Below are positions 36,555 to 44,672 of a stretch of 64,000 nt of DNA, in pieces. Each line of letters begins with the position of its first letter. Within the stretch, counting starts at the first letter, position 1. This DNA comes from Paraburkholderia sp. BL23I1N1 (GTDB lineage: Bacteria; Pseudomonadota; Gammaproteobacteria; Burkholderiales; Burkholderiaceae): NCBI RefSeq assembly GCF_003610295.1, contig NZ_RAPV01000001.1:5084001-5148000 (forward strand), in the 5' to 3' direction. Under the pieces are notes generated by a model. The model saw nothing but the letters and a program-made list of their open reading frames with translations. It was not told where the DNA came from and ran no database searches. The position numbers were made by a program, and so were the translations under genes.

Positions 36555-37814
36555 TTAGAGCCCGACGTATTTTGCGTGCGGCCGAACGAGGAATCCCGCC
36601 ATTCGCTGCTCGTAGGCGTGTGCGATCCAGCCCGCGCTTCGGGCCAAGGCCATGATTGCACCGGGCGAGCGAGGGGGATGGCCGAGTGTGATCGACAGGA
36701 CAGATAGGCCAATCCCCAGGCTAGGTGTCGCACCCAGTTCATCTTGCGCGGCCCGTACACAGCGTAACGCGCGAACCGCCTCCGGATCAGCTTTACGAAC
36801 CTCCTCACATAGTTGCAGCAAGAACTCGCCTCGCGGATCTCCCGATGGGTAAACCGCATGATTAAATCCGGCCATCGGTTCCTTGTTCTTTGCCGCGCGT
36901 CTCATACGCGCCAGGTACTCTTTCGGCGACGTCGCCCGTCGCAGAAGGTCTTCGGCGATATCGCATCCCATGCCTGTCTGGATGCCTTCGAACGAGCCCA
37001 GCGCTGCGCTAACGCATGAATGGATGTCAGCACCGGCGGACGCCGCAATGCGAGCAACGAAAGTCGACGGCGCCAGTTCGTGGTCTGCACAGAGCACGAG
37101 CGCTGCGTCGACCGCACGCGTCGCCTCTTCCCCTTTAGCACCACCCAGGGCTCGCACTACCCACTGGGCGATCGACTCGCCGGTCTTCATCGCGCAGTAG
37201 GCTGGTCTGTCTCTTAGCATCCCAGTGGTGCCGACCATGGTCTGCACGACACTGCGTGCAGCCAGCGTTGGTGCGCCGGCGGCCATCTCCGGGTCATAGC
37301 CGAGCGATGCGGCCCGTGCCTCGACAAGAAGGGAAAACAACCTGCGGGGGTTATTGATAGCGGCGATAGGACACAGAAGACGCGCGAACTCGAGAAAGCG
37401 TGGATCGACTTGAGGCGGCGCCCACTGCGGTGGTATCTGCGGGAGGAGGCCGCTCCACAAGAGCTCTACGCACTGTTCAAAGGACCGCCCGGAGCGGGCG
37501 AGCTGGGCCGCGGATTGCCCCCGATACCGGGGGCCTTCGGGGGTGAGATCCGTAATCGCGGACTGCATGACTGCACCGCCACCAGTCCGGAGTGCGCGCT
37601 GCGAGGCATAGTCGAGTGCCCGCCTGGATCGACCTCGCATCTGTAACGCCTCGATGTCTTCTCGGTAGTAAAGACTGGCTTTTCGTTTATCCGGGTTGAC
37701 GGTGCGGATCAGTCCGCGACTTACATAGGCATAAAGCGTTTGTGCCTTCACGCCGAGGGCGGCCATTGCGTCCTTCGCGTCGATAAGGTCGTGAGATGGG
37801 TCTGTCATAGGCAT
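36555..37814 (-). CDS. HTH-citrate synthase fusion protein, likely regulator
   Basis: Protein of 419 residues. Residues about 8-60 form a MerR/excisionase-type winged helix (AKDAMAALGVKAQTLYAYVS, then RKASLYYREDIEAL). Residues about 85-410 are a citrate-synthase fold: LVLCADHELAPSTFVAR keeps the first catalytic histidine region, and AGFNHAVYPSGDPRGE and GWIAHAYEQR are typical. The second catalytic motif, normally GPLHGGA, reads GSFEGIQ, so the conserved histidine is lost. I infer a ligand-sensing transcription factor built on an enzyme fold. It is convergent with the aldehyde dehydrogenase operon, and the same dyad lies upstream of both. Start could be 37808. Confidence 0.85.
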   Translation of the reverse strand: MPMTDPSHDLIDAKDAMAALGVKAQTLYAYVSRGLIRTVNPDKRKASLYYREDIEALQMRGRSRRALDYASQRALRTGGGAVMQSAITDLTPEGPRYRGQSAAQLARSGRSFEQCVELLWSGLLPQIPPQWAPPQVDPRFLEFARLLCPIAAINNPRRLFSLLVEARAASLGYDPEMAAGAPTLAARSVVQTMVGTTGMLRDRPAYCAMKTGESIAQWVVRALGGAKGEEATRAVDAALVLCADHELAPSTFVARIAASAGADIHSCVSAALGSFEGIQTGMGCDIAEDLLRRATSPKEYLARMRRAAKNKEPMAGFNHAVYPSGDPRGEFLLQLCEEVRKADPEAVRALRCVRAAQDELGATPSLGIGLSVLSITLGHPPRSPGAIMALARSAGWIAHAYEQRMAGFLVRPHAKYVGL

Positions 37815-37826
37815 GCGACCGATTGA

Positions 37827-37842
37827 TTGATTCGAAAATCAA
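37827..37842. promoter_or_regulatory. operator-like dyad TTGATT-N4-AATCAA, site 2
   Basis: TTGATTCGAAAATCAA, perfect 6+4+6 dyad followed by GATTGAA exactly as at site 1, ending 13 bases upstream of the HTH-citrate synthase start. Its position suggests autoregulation. Confidence 0.7.
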
Positions 37843-38316
37843 GATTGAACGCCCGTCACGAGAAGTGTACACCGTCATTGTTGGAACAAGCGTGCGCACC
37901 TCGCTACCTTTGGGAGGTCAAACGATACCGGTCCGGGAGTAATGCGCGCAACTGTCATTCAGAGGAGCAGGGAACAAAGTTAGATCGCGATGATCGTTCA
38001 TACAAAATAGGATAACGAAATAAGTAGACAACATGAAGAGAGTGAACAGAATTTCCATTGCTAGCCTGCTGTGGTGCTTCGTGCACCTGTATGGCGTATC
38101 TGATCAAGGCCTGATCGCTGTGACCAATGCTGCCGGAGGACACGTCTATCAATCTTCGAGTGGCTGGCTGTCCGGGTCCCGATGGGGCATGAAAGGATCT
38201 GAGGATCTTGGGGGGACGGCTGAAGACCATCTTCGTTCTGGAAGAGGGATTTGACGGCTCTACCGGGTTGGCATTGCAAGGCGGCAGTGAGTTCGGGCGG
38301 CAGTGTCGCGCGCAGT
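37843..38316. other. intergenic region, no convincing gene
   Basis: About 470 bases. A 73-codon frame at 38033-38254 starts with a hydrophobic stretch but has no ribosome binding site or recognisable family; I do not call it a gene. Confidence 0.45.
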
Positions 38317-39040
38317 TGTAAATTGATACAGCAACGCAGTTAGGAATTGATACGCCTCGTTGTAGGGTTGCTCCTTTTGGGCGGCCCGTGATCAGCTACG
38401 AGGAGTACATGGAAATCGAGATTCTGCGTCGCCAGGGAAACAGCCTCCGGGACATTGCTGTCGAGACCGGCATGGCAGTCAACACAGTCAGGAAGTATCT
38501 GGAATCGGGTCCGCCGCAGCGTAAGGCCCGTCAACCAGTCGTCGGCAAGCTTGCACCCTTCAAGGCCTATCTGCAGGGCCGCGTCGAAGCAGCGAAGCCG
38601 GACTGGATTCCGGCGACGGTGCTCAAGCGGGAGATTGAGCAGCGCGGCTACACGGGCGGCTTACGCCGGGTGCAGGAGTATCTGCAGAAGCTTCGATCCG
38701 CTGCACGCCCCGACCCGGTGGTCAGATTCGACACGGAGCCGGGACATCAGATGCAGATGGACTGGATTGAGTTTCGTAAGGTCGAACCGATGAAGGACGC
38801 CGCGCGACTGATTCGCCGACACTTCGAGGGCATTGTTGCCTGGACTCAGACGCGCCACTCCAACGGCTTCATCGAAGCCATCAACGGCCTGTTTCAGGCC
38901 GCCAAACGCAAAGCACGCGGGTACGCTCGCTTCGAAACCATGCGGACTGTCCTGTTCCTCATCGCCGGGAAACTCGACTTATCGCGCTTTAACGAGCATG
39001 CCCGATGAGTCCCGTTACCCACTCCGTTTTCAAAAGAGCC
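38317..39040 (+). mobile_element. IS21-ISL3 deletion chimera
   Basis: The left end, from about 38317 (TGTAAATTGATACAG, with a second AATTGATAC at 38344), is an IS21-type terminus; the right end (CTCCGTTTTCAAAAGAGCC, 39022-39040) resembles an ISL3 terminus. The internal sequence changes from one element to the other near 38780. This is the scar of a deletion or recombination between two neighbouring insertion sequences. Confidence 0.75.
38388..39008 (+). pseudogene. chimeric transposase: IstA N-terminus fused to ISL3 C-terminus
   Basis: An uninterrupted frame of 206 codons starting at GTG 38388. Residues 1 to about 131 are IstA of IS21 (EEYMEIEILRRQGNSLRDIA with the HTH, then RFDTEPGHQMQMDWIEFRK with the first catalytic Asp). 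From about residue 132 the sequence is the tail of an ISL3 transposase: ARLIRRHFEGIVAWTQTRHS, NGFIEAINGLFQAAKRKARG, ETMRTVLFLIAGKLDLS. The fusion is in frame, but it lacks a full catalytic core from either family and there is no IstB, so transposition activity is unlikely. Confidence 0.82.
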
Positions 39041-39460
39041 GATATTCTCACTGGAGCATGTGCTCAATCTTGGCGCATATGCTTGCGTAGGCGTACGCAT
39101 TCGCAATGGCCCATTGTTCGTGGCCGCTACGCGGTTTGCTGACCAGGACGAGCTGATGCAGGCGTAAGCCGATCCCGCGTCGCCGGTGCGGACCACCGAG
39201 TTCCTCCGTCGCCATTTGAGCCGTGAGCGTTGTGACAGGCACAGATTGGATGGGAGTTCGAGGAGCCGAAGATTGGTGAAGGCGTGGCTTAGGCGAAGCG
39301 GCCGGAGCTTGCGAGTTGCTGGTCCGTTCTAGGTGCCGGCGCGATTGCGGTCGTTGCGCAGGTGAATCCGTTGTGTGAGCGGTTTGATCGGTCGACCCTG
39401 TGTCTCGGCCATTAAATTCAATGGCACCAATGCAGTCATCGCCATTGAAATGGTGCGGCC
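39041..39460. other. intergenic region right of the chimeric element
   Basis: About 420 bases. A short plus-strand frame (VLNLGAYACVGVRIRNGP, ending with TAA near 39168) could be the tail of a lost gene; nothing else is recognised. Confidence 0.4.
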
Positions 39461-40372
39461 CTAATACGCCAGACCAAGTGCGGTTTCCCTCAGCAGGGTG
39501 CGTAACCAGGAGATCGCTGGATCTCGTTCCTGATATTTGTGCCACTGCACCTTCTCCACGAACTTCGGGATTTTGATCGGACATTGCAGGACCCGCAGTG
39601 GAAACCGCTGTGCCATCTGAAGGGCTAGCCGCGTGGGCAGCGTGGCGATTCTCGACGTACCGAGGAGCAGTTCCGGGACCAGGGTGAAAGTCGGCGAAAT
39701 GACATCCTGGCGGCGAACCTGTTTGCCGGTGGAGATCATCTGCGCGTCCAGGGTCACGCGCCTGCCGCCGCCCCATTCGACACCGACATGCGCCGATTCA
39801 AAATACTGATCGGTGGTAATCGTATTACCTTTGACCGGGTGGTCTGCGCACACCAGGCACGTAAACGTGTCTTCAAACAATTTCTCGGCAGGGTGCCCAG
39901 CAACCGTGTTGAACTCGGGCGCAATGAGCAGCTCCACCTCACCGCCTTCCAGATGCTCCGGCGACTGTGGGCTGAGCGCCCTCAGGTCGAACTGCATCAA
40001 TGGCGCAAGCCTGGCCGCTCTTCTTACGACTTCGGAAAGAAACACGCTGATCACGTAGTCGGACGACTCTATCGTGAAGCGCCGCGTCGAGGTGGCCGGA
40101 TCGAACGTCGGTCTGGCGCGTGTGATGGTCTGAATTTGCAGCAGAACGTCTCTGACAGGTTTGACGAGTTCCGTGGCTAGCGGTGTCAGGACCTGTGTCT
40201 TGCCCACCGGCACCAGCAGCTCATCTTCGAAGTACTCGCGCAGGCGGGCGAGGGAGCAGCTCGTGGCGGGCTGGCTGAGAAACAGCCGTTCGGCCGCGCG
40301 GCCAACGCTGCGGGTGGACAGGATCGCGTCGAGCACGACCAGTTGGTTGAGATCGAGTTTGTTAAAACGCAT
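39461..40372 (-). CDS. LysR family transcriptional regulator (NodD-like)
   Basis: LTTR of 303 residues. N-terminal winged helix: LDLNQLVVLDAILSTRSVGR and AERLFLSQPATSCSLARLRE, the NodD/NahR-type variant, followed by a substrate-binding domain (FTIESSDYVISVFLSEVV). Such regulators respond to aromatic or phenolic inducers. It is divergent from the MFS gene at 40503 that begins an aromatic-degradation cluster, and a perfect 10-bp inverted repeat lies between them, so it is very likely the cluster's activator. Confidence 0.92.
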   Translation of the reverse strand: MRFNKLDLNQLVVLDAILSTRSVGRAAERLFLSQPATSCSLARLREYFEDELLVPVGKTQVLTPLATELVKPVRDVLLQIQTITRARPTFDPATSTRRFTIESSDYVISVFLSEVVRRAARLAPLMQFDLRALSPQSPEHLEGGEVELLIAPEFNTVAGHPAEKLFEDTFTCLVCADHPVKGNTITTDQYFESAHVGVEWGGGRRVTLDAQMISTGKQVRRQDVISPTFTLVPELLLGTSRIATLPTRLALQMAQRFPLRVLQCPIKIPKFVEKVQWHKYQERDPAISWLRTLLRETALGLAY

Positions 40373-40380
40373 CGTCGTAT

Positions 40381-40432
40381 GACATTTACAGGATAGATGC
40401 TCTGCATTTAAACAATAAATTTTGTAAATGTC
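40381..40432. promoter_or_regulatory. LysR-type operator: perfect 10-bp inverted repeat
   Basis: GACATTTACA (40381-40390) and its complement TGTAAATGTC (40423-40432), centres 42 bases apart (four helical turns), in the 130-base gap between the LysR gene and the MFS gene. The repeat starts 8 bases from the LysR start codon. Candidate paired recognition sites for the LysR protein. Confidence 0.65.
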
Positions 40433-40502
40433 TCGCGAAATCTATACTTGCTGCAAATAGCGGCCCTCTGTGGCGCGCACAAAACCTTCGGAGACAGAGA
40501 AT

Positions 40503-41849
40503 ATGGAGGACCGCCGTAATCGCCAGTCAATCCTGCGGCAGTGGGGGCTGGTTGCCTGCCTGACTGTGGTGAGCATGCTGGCCCAGATCGACAAGAACAT
40601 TCTCGTGCTGATGGTAGGGCCGATTCAACGGGACTTCGGGGCGAGCGACGTCCAGATCAGTCTTCTGATCGGCGCGGCATTTGCGGTTGCCAATATTGTG
40701 GTTGGGCTGCCCGCCGGCTGGCTGGCGGACCGGTTCAACCGGCGCGTTGTGATTGCCGTGGGCGTGGCGATCTGGTCGCTTGCCGTGGCTTCCAACGCAG
40801 TCGCGTCGGCGTTCGTGGCGCTCCTGGTGGCGCGAATCGTCGTGGGCGGCGCGGAAGCGTTGATTCCACCTTCGTCCTACTCGTTGATTCGCGACGGGGT
40901 CGACGAACAACGCCGGGCGCGTGCATTGTCCGTGTACACAATGTCGCTGATGCTCGGAACCGGGTTGTCGCTCGTACTGGGTGGCCCGTTGCTGGGTGCA
41001 ATCCAGTCCGCCGGTATCCGCTCGATTCCCTTCATCGGCATGGTTTCGCCGTGGCAGGTTACGTTGTTCCTGATCGGCATCGTCGGGCTGCCCATGAGTC
41101 TGCTCATTTTTCTTGCGAAGGAGCCGGGCCGGCAAGAAGAAGCATCCGCGGATGCGAGTCGGAGTCTGGCGGGCGTCGGCCGCTATCTTGTCGCGAATCG
41201 GGCGATATTTCTGCCGCTGACCTTGTTCGCCGTCTCCCACGCGATGATTACTTTCGGCCTTGGGAGCTGGATGCCGACCATGACCGCGCGCCGCTTCCAT
41301 CTTGGTCTGCGGGAAATCGGCCTGATGCAGGGTGGCCTGCTGCTGACGATGGGGCCGCTCGGTCTGTGGTTCGCCGGCATGGCGATGGATCGGAAGGGAG
41401 GCAGGAGCCTCGCGGGCGTTGCACTGGTCGGTGTGCTCGTGACGATTGCCGTGACGGCGCTGACCGTCGCGATGTGTCTGATCGGATCGGTGAGCGCATT
41501 CTGGGCCGTCGACGCCATGGTGGTGCTGTTCTCGTGGACGTTCATGGCAGTCACGTCGACAGTCGTGACGAAAGTGGCGCCTGCGTCGATAGTGGGCGCT
41601 GTCATGGCGATCGTCCTCGTTCTCAACGGGCTGATCGGACAAGGTGGCTCTCCCACGTTGATTGCATTGGTCAGCCAGCATGGTTTTGGAGGAAGCCCCG
41701 ATGCATTGCCCCGTGCGATGGCTTCGGTATTCGCCGCTGCGGGCGCGGTCGCGCTTTGGGCCGCTATCGTTCTCTACCGCACGTTTCTTCGACAGGGCGG
41801 CGTAGTGGGTCCCGTCGCGCTAGGCGTTCACATTGGCGACGTGCGATGA
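40503..41849 (+). CDS. MFS transporter (ACS family-like)
   Basis: Inner-membrane transporter of 448 residues with 12 predicted helices, resembling the anion:cation symporter family that imports organic and aromatic acids. Seen: AQIDKNILVLMVGPIQRDFG, the loop motif GWLADRFNRR and a second-half equivalent MAMDRKGGRS. I chose the ATG at 40503 behind GGAGACAGA; a GTG eleven codons upstream is in frame. First gene of the cluster and directly downstream of the LysR operator. Confidence 0.88.
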   Translation: MEDRRNRQSILRQWGLVACLTVVSMLAQIDKNILVLMVGPIQRDFGASDVQISLLIGAAFAVANIVVGLPAGWLADRFNRRVVIAVGVAIWSLAVASNAVASAFVALLVARIVVGGAEALIPPSSYSLIRDGVDEQRRARALSVYTMSLMLGTGLSLVLGGPLLGAIQSAGIRSIPFIGMVSPWQVTLFLIGIVGLPMSLLIFLAKEPGRQEEASADASRSLAGVGRYLVANRAIFLPLTLFAVSHAMITFGLGSWMPTMTARRFHLGLREIGLMQGGLLLTMGPLGLWFAGMAMDRKGGRSLAGVALVGVLVTIAVTALTVAMCLIGSVSAFWAVDAMVVLFSWTFMAVTSTVVTKVAPASIVGAVMAIVLVLNGLIGQGGSPTLIALVSQHGFGGSPDALPRAMASVFAAAGAVALWAAIVLYRTFLRQGGVVGPVALGVHIGDVR

Positions 41850-41880
41850 AAATAGAACCGTAGGCCGAAAGGCTTGCCGA

Positions 41881-41905
41881 CGATCGCGACCGGATATAGC
41901 GATCG
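41881..41905. terminator. hairpin between MFS and porin genes
   Basis: CGATCGC (41881-41887) and GCGATCG (41899-41905) separated by 11 bases. No U-run follows; could be a weak terminator, attenuator or mRNA processing site. Confidence 0.35.
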
Positions 41906-41983
41906 GTGTGATCCCTGTTCGTGCTGCGAATCGCAGTTATAGCGGTCGTATCTGAACAGGGTTTGTGGAGGAGGTCAGGAGAC

Positions 41984-43054
41984 ATGGAAATGAAAACAAA
42001 ATTATTAATTAGTATAACGATTTATATGGCTATTTCAGGCAGTGCTTATGCCCAATCGAGCGTAACCCTTTCGGGGCTGCTCGGAACCGGCATTTCGTAC
42101 AGCAATAACGCGGGGAAGGGCAGCAGTCTGTATCAGATGACCGGTTCCCATGCGGTGCCGTTCTGGGCAATATCGGGCAGAGAAGAACTGGACACGGATA
42201 CATCCGCGTTCTTTCGGCTCAGTCAGTATGCTTTTATTAACAATGGCACGAGCTCGCCTTTCGAAAGCTACCTTGGTCTGAAATCCAGCAGAGTGGGGAC
42301 GCTCACGCTGGGGTCCATGTACGACCTTCTTGCTGATCTTGTTCCCTTCACGTCTGAACGCTTCACCTCTTTCCTGGCGACTCATCCTGGTAACCTGGAC
42401 CGGACCGTCGGTAATTCGCTCAACAACCTGATCAAGTACAAGTCGCCTGTCTTCGGCGGCGCGCTTCAGTTTGGCGCCCAGTATGGGTTCGGCGAGCAGG
42501 GGTCGGCGACCAACACGGGTCGTACGGTTGGCGCGGAGGCCAGCTTCACAAGCGGCCCGTTCCAGTCGGTGCTGGTGTGGGAATCCGTAGACGGTGTGCC
42601 GTATGCGCCATACACGCGGTTAGGTGTGAGCGAGTTGTACGGCATCAATTTCGGCGCCAGTCCTTCGCGGACCGTTAGCCAGAACCAGAACACGACCACA
42701 CTCGGCGTGGCCTACGCCGGCGACACCGTGCGTGTGATGGGTAACTACAGCTATACGCGGCTGACGGCCGCCGGCCAATCGGAAACGGCGCAGACCATCG
42801 ATGTGGGCGCCTACAAGTACATCACGACGCAAATGCGCATCGGTGGCGGCTATTCATACACGAAGCTGGATACCTACAAATGGAATCAGCTTCACGCGCA
42901 CCTCGACTACGCGCTTTCGAAGCGCACGAGCCTCTACCTGCTCAGCGTGTTGCAAATAGCAGGTAGCGGGCAACTGGCGGTGCTTCGGAATCAGGCGCCA
43001 GCGTCAACGTCACGACAACTGGAGATGGAAGTTGGGATGACGCATCTTTTTTAA
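41984..43054 (+). CDS. outer-membrane porin (Gram-negative porin, OmpC-like)
   Basis: Trimeric-type porin of 356 residues. Signal peptide of about 23 residues ending SAYA before QSSVTLSGLLGTG, then alternating beta-strand pattern and a C-terminal phenylalanine (GMTHLF), the assembly signal for BamA. The ATG at 41984 follows GGAGGAGGTC. The signal peptide coding region is strikingly AT-rich compared with neighbours. In this cluster it probably admits the aromatic substrate into the periplasm. Confidence 0.92.
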   Translation: MEMKTKLLISITIYMAISGSAYAQSSVTLSGLLGTGISYSNNAGKGSSLYQMTGSHAVPFWAISGREELDTDTSAFFRLSQYAFINNGTSSPFESYLGLKSSRVGTLTLGSMYDLLADLVPFTSERFTSFLATHPGNLDRTVGNSLNNLIKYKSPVFGGALQFGAQYGFGEQGSATNTGRTVGAEASFTSGPFQSVLVWESVDGVPYAPYTRLGVSELYGINFGASPSRTVSQNQNTTTLGVAYAGDTVRVMGNYSYTRLTAAGQSETAQTIDVGAYKYITTQMRIGGGYSYTKLDTYKWNQLHAHLDYALSKRTSLYLLSVLQIAGSGQLAVLRNQAPASTSRQLEMEVGMTHLF

Positions 43055-43168
43055 GTAGAGGACGGCCGATGGGCGCGTCTGGCGTCGCCGCCACACGGGC
43101 CCGGTCGGACCCGGCGTTACAGGATCGCGGTGCAGGATCCGAATCCATAAAGTAGACGGAGAAATACG

Positions 43169-44668
43169 ATGCAGTGGGATGTCATAGTGGTCGGCGGCGG
43201 TCCGTCGGGCCTTACTGTCGCGGCGGAACTGGCGGGAACAGGCGTTAAAACGCTGGTGCTCGAGCGGCGCACGGAAGGTGTCCAGTCACGCGCCGGCACG
43301 ATCCTGCCACGCGTGCTGGAGTTGTTCGACGCGCGTGGCATTGCGGACAGATTCATCGAGAAAACGCGCAAGATCGCCGACTACCCGTTCCGTCCATCCC
43401 ACATCTGGGCAGGTTTCCATCCGATCGAATGGAAGTATCTGGAAACGCGTTTTGGTTTCACATTGGGGCTGCCGCAGAACCTGACCGAGGAAGTCCTGTG
43501 GGACTGGGCGGTGGAGTGCGGTGTGCATGTGCAGCGCGGCGCTGAAGCGCGGGACGTCCGCCAGCAGGCTGATGGTGTCGAGGTCGATGTGGCCGATGCC
43601 TCCGGTGTCATCTCGACGCTGCGCGCGCAGTACCTGATCGGCGCCGATGGCGGCCGCAGTACGGTCCGGTCGAAAGTCGGCCTGCCGTTCGAGGGGCGTT
43701 CCGGCACGTTTCGCGGCATTGTGCTCGATGCTGAACTGAAGGCGCCGTGGCCTGGTGGACGGATCAATGTCGACAACGAAATGGGCTGGGTACGCGGCTA
43801 CACGTTCGGCGAGGGCATTACCCGATTCAATATCGTGCACCGTGACCGCCGTCATGCGCCGAAAGACGAACCCGTCACGCTCGAAGAAGCGTTGCAGTGC
43901 ATTCGCGATGTGCACGGTACGGATTACGGCATCGAGAAATATCGCTGGGCATCGCGATTCGACGATCAGATGCGTGCGGTGCCGAGCTTGCGGCAGGGGC
44001 GCACCTTCCTGGTTGGTGAATCCGCGCGTATCCACTACCCGGCAAGCGGCGTAGGCATGAATTTCTGCCTGCAGGACGCTTTCAATCTCGGCTGGAAACT
44101 CGCCAACGTCATCAACGGCGTGGCTGATGCGGCCACGCTCGACACGTACGACACGGAACGTATTCCCGTCATGCATGCGCTGCTCGACAGCGTGAAGGCG
44201 CAGTGTGCGTTGCAGTTCAATTTCGAACCGGAGGCGGTGGCCCTCAAGCGCCGCATGCAGGAGCACATTGTTCCGTTGCCGGATGTGCAACGCAAACTGG
44301 TGCTGGAGCTGTGCGGTCTGGAAGCGCCGTATCCGCGCGACACGGATAGCCATCCGCTAACGGGCCTGCGTTGTCCCGACTTCGATCTCGTGTTGCTTGA
44401 CGGACGTTCCGTCGCGGTGACGGAGACCCTGCGCAGCCGGCACTTCGTGCTGCTGGATCTCGAGGGATTCAGCCGTCAGTTCAAAGCACTCGATGTGTCC
44501 GGCCTGCCGGTCACCGTGGTGCAGGCGCGCGCCGCGCACATTCCCGCCTCGATGGACGGCGTGAAGGCGCTGCTGGTGCGTCCGGATGGATACGTAGCGT
44601 GGGCCAGCACCGAGGTGAGGTGTGCTCACGAAGCCGCAGCGCAAATCGGCAAATGGCTGAAACGGTGA
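43169..44668 (+). CDS. FAD-dependent aromatic hydroxylase (class A flavin monooxygenase)
   Basis: Single-component flavin hydroxylase of 499 residues, of the PheA/TfdB/MhpA superfamily: FAD Rossmann motif VVGGGPSGLTVAAEL, DG-motif region LIGADGGRSTVRS, and VGESARIHYPASGVGMNFCL. The last motif is normally GDAAH-H-P-P-x-G-x-G; here the aspartate that contacts FAD ribityl is glutamate and AAH is SAR. It is followed by a thioredoxin-fold C-terminal part. GGAGAAA precedes the ATG. Four bases separate its stop from the amidohydrolase start. Likely hydroxylates the ring before extradiol cleavage. Confidence 0.87.
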   Translation: MQWDVIVVGGGPSGLTVAAELAGTGVKTLVLERRTEGVQSRAGTILPRVLELFDARGIADRFIEKTRKIADYPFRPSHIWAGFHPIEWKYLETRFGFTLGLPQNLTEEVLWDWAVECGVHVQRGAEARDVRQQADGVEVDVADASGVISTLRAQYLIGADGGRSTVRSKVGLPFEGRSGTFRGIVLDAELKAPWPGGRINVDNEMGWVRGYTFGEGITRFNIVHRDRRHAPKDEPVTLEEALQCIRDVHGTDYGIEKYRWASRFDDQMRAVPSLRQGRTFLVGESARIHYPASGVGMNFCLQDAFNLGWKLANVINGVADAATLDTYDTERIPVMHALLDSVKAQCALQFNFEPEAVALKRRMQEHIVPLPDVQRKLVLELCGLEAPYPRDTDSHPLTGLRCPDFDLVLLDGRSVAVTETLRSRHFVLLDLEGFSRQFKALDVSGLPVTVVQARAAHIPASMDGVKALLVRPDGYVAWASTEVRCAHEAAAQIGKWLKR

Positions 44669-44672
44669 CATC

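Noticed and set aside
38033..38254. 73-codon open frame with a hydrophobic start
   Set aside because: No ribosome binding site, no family, and not in an operon; likely chance.
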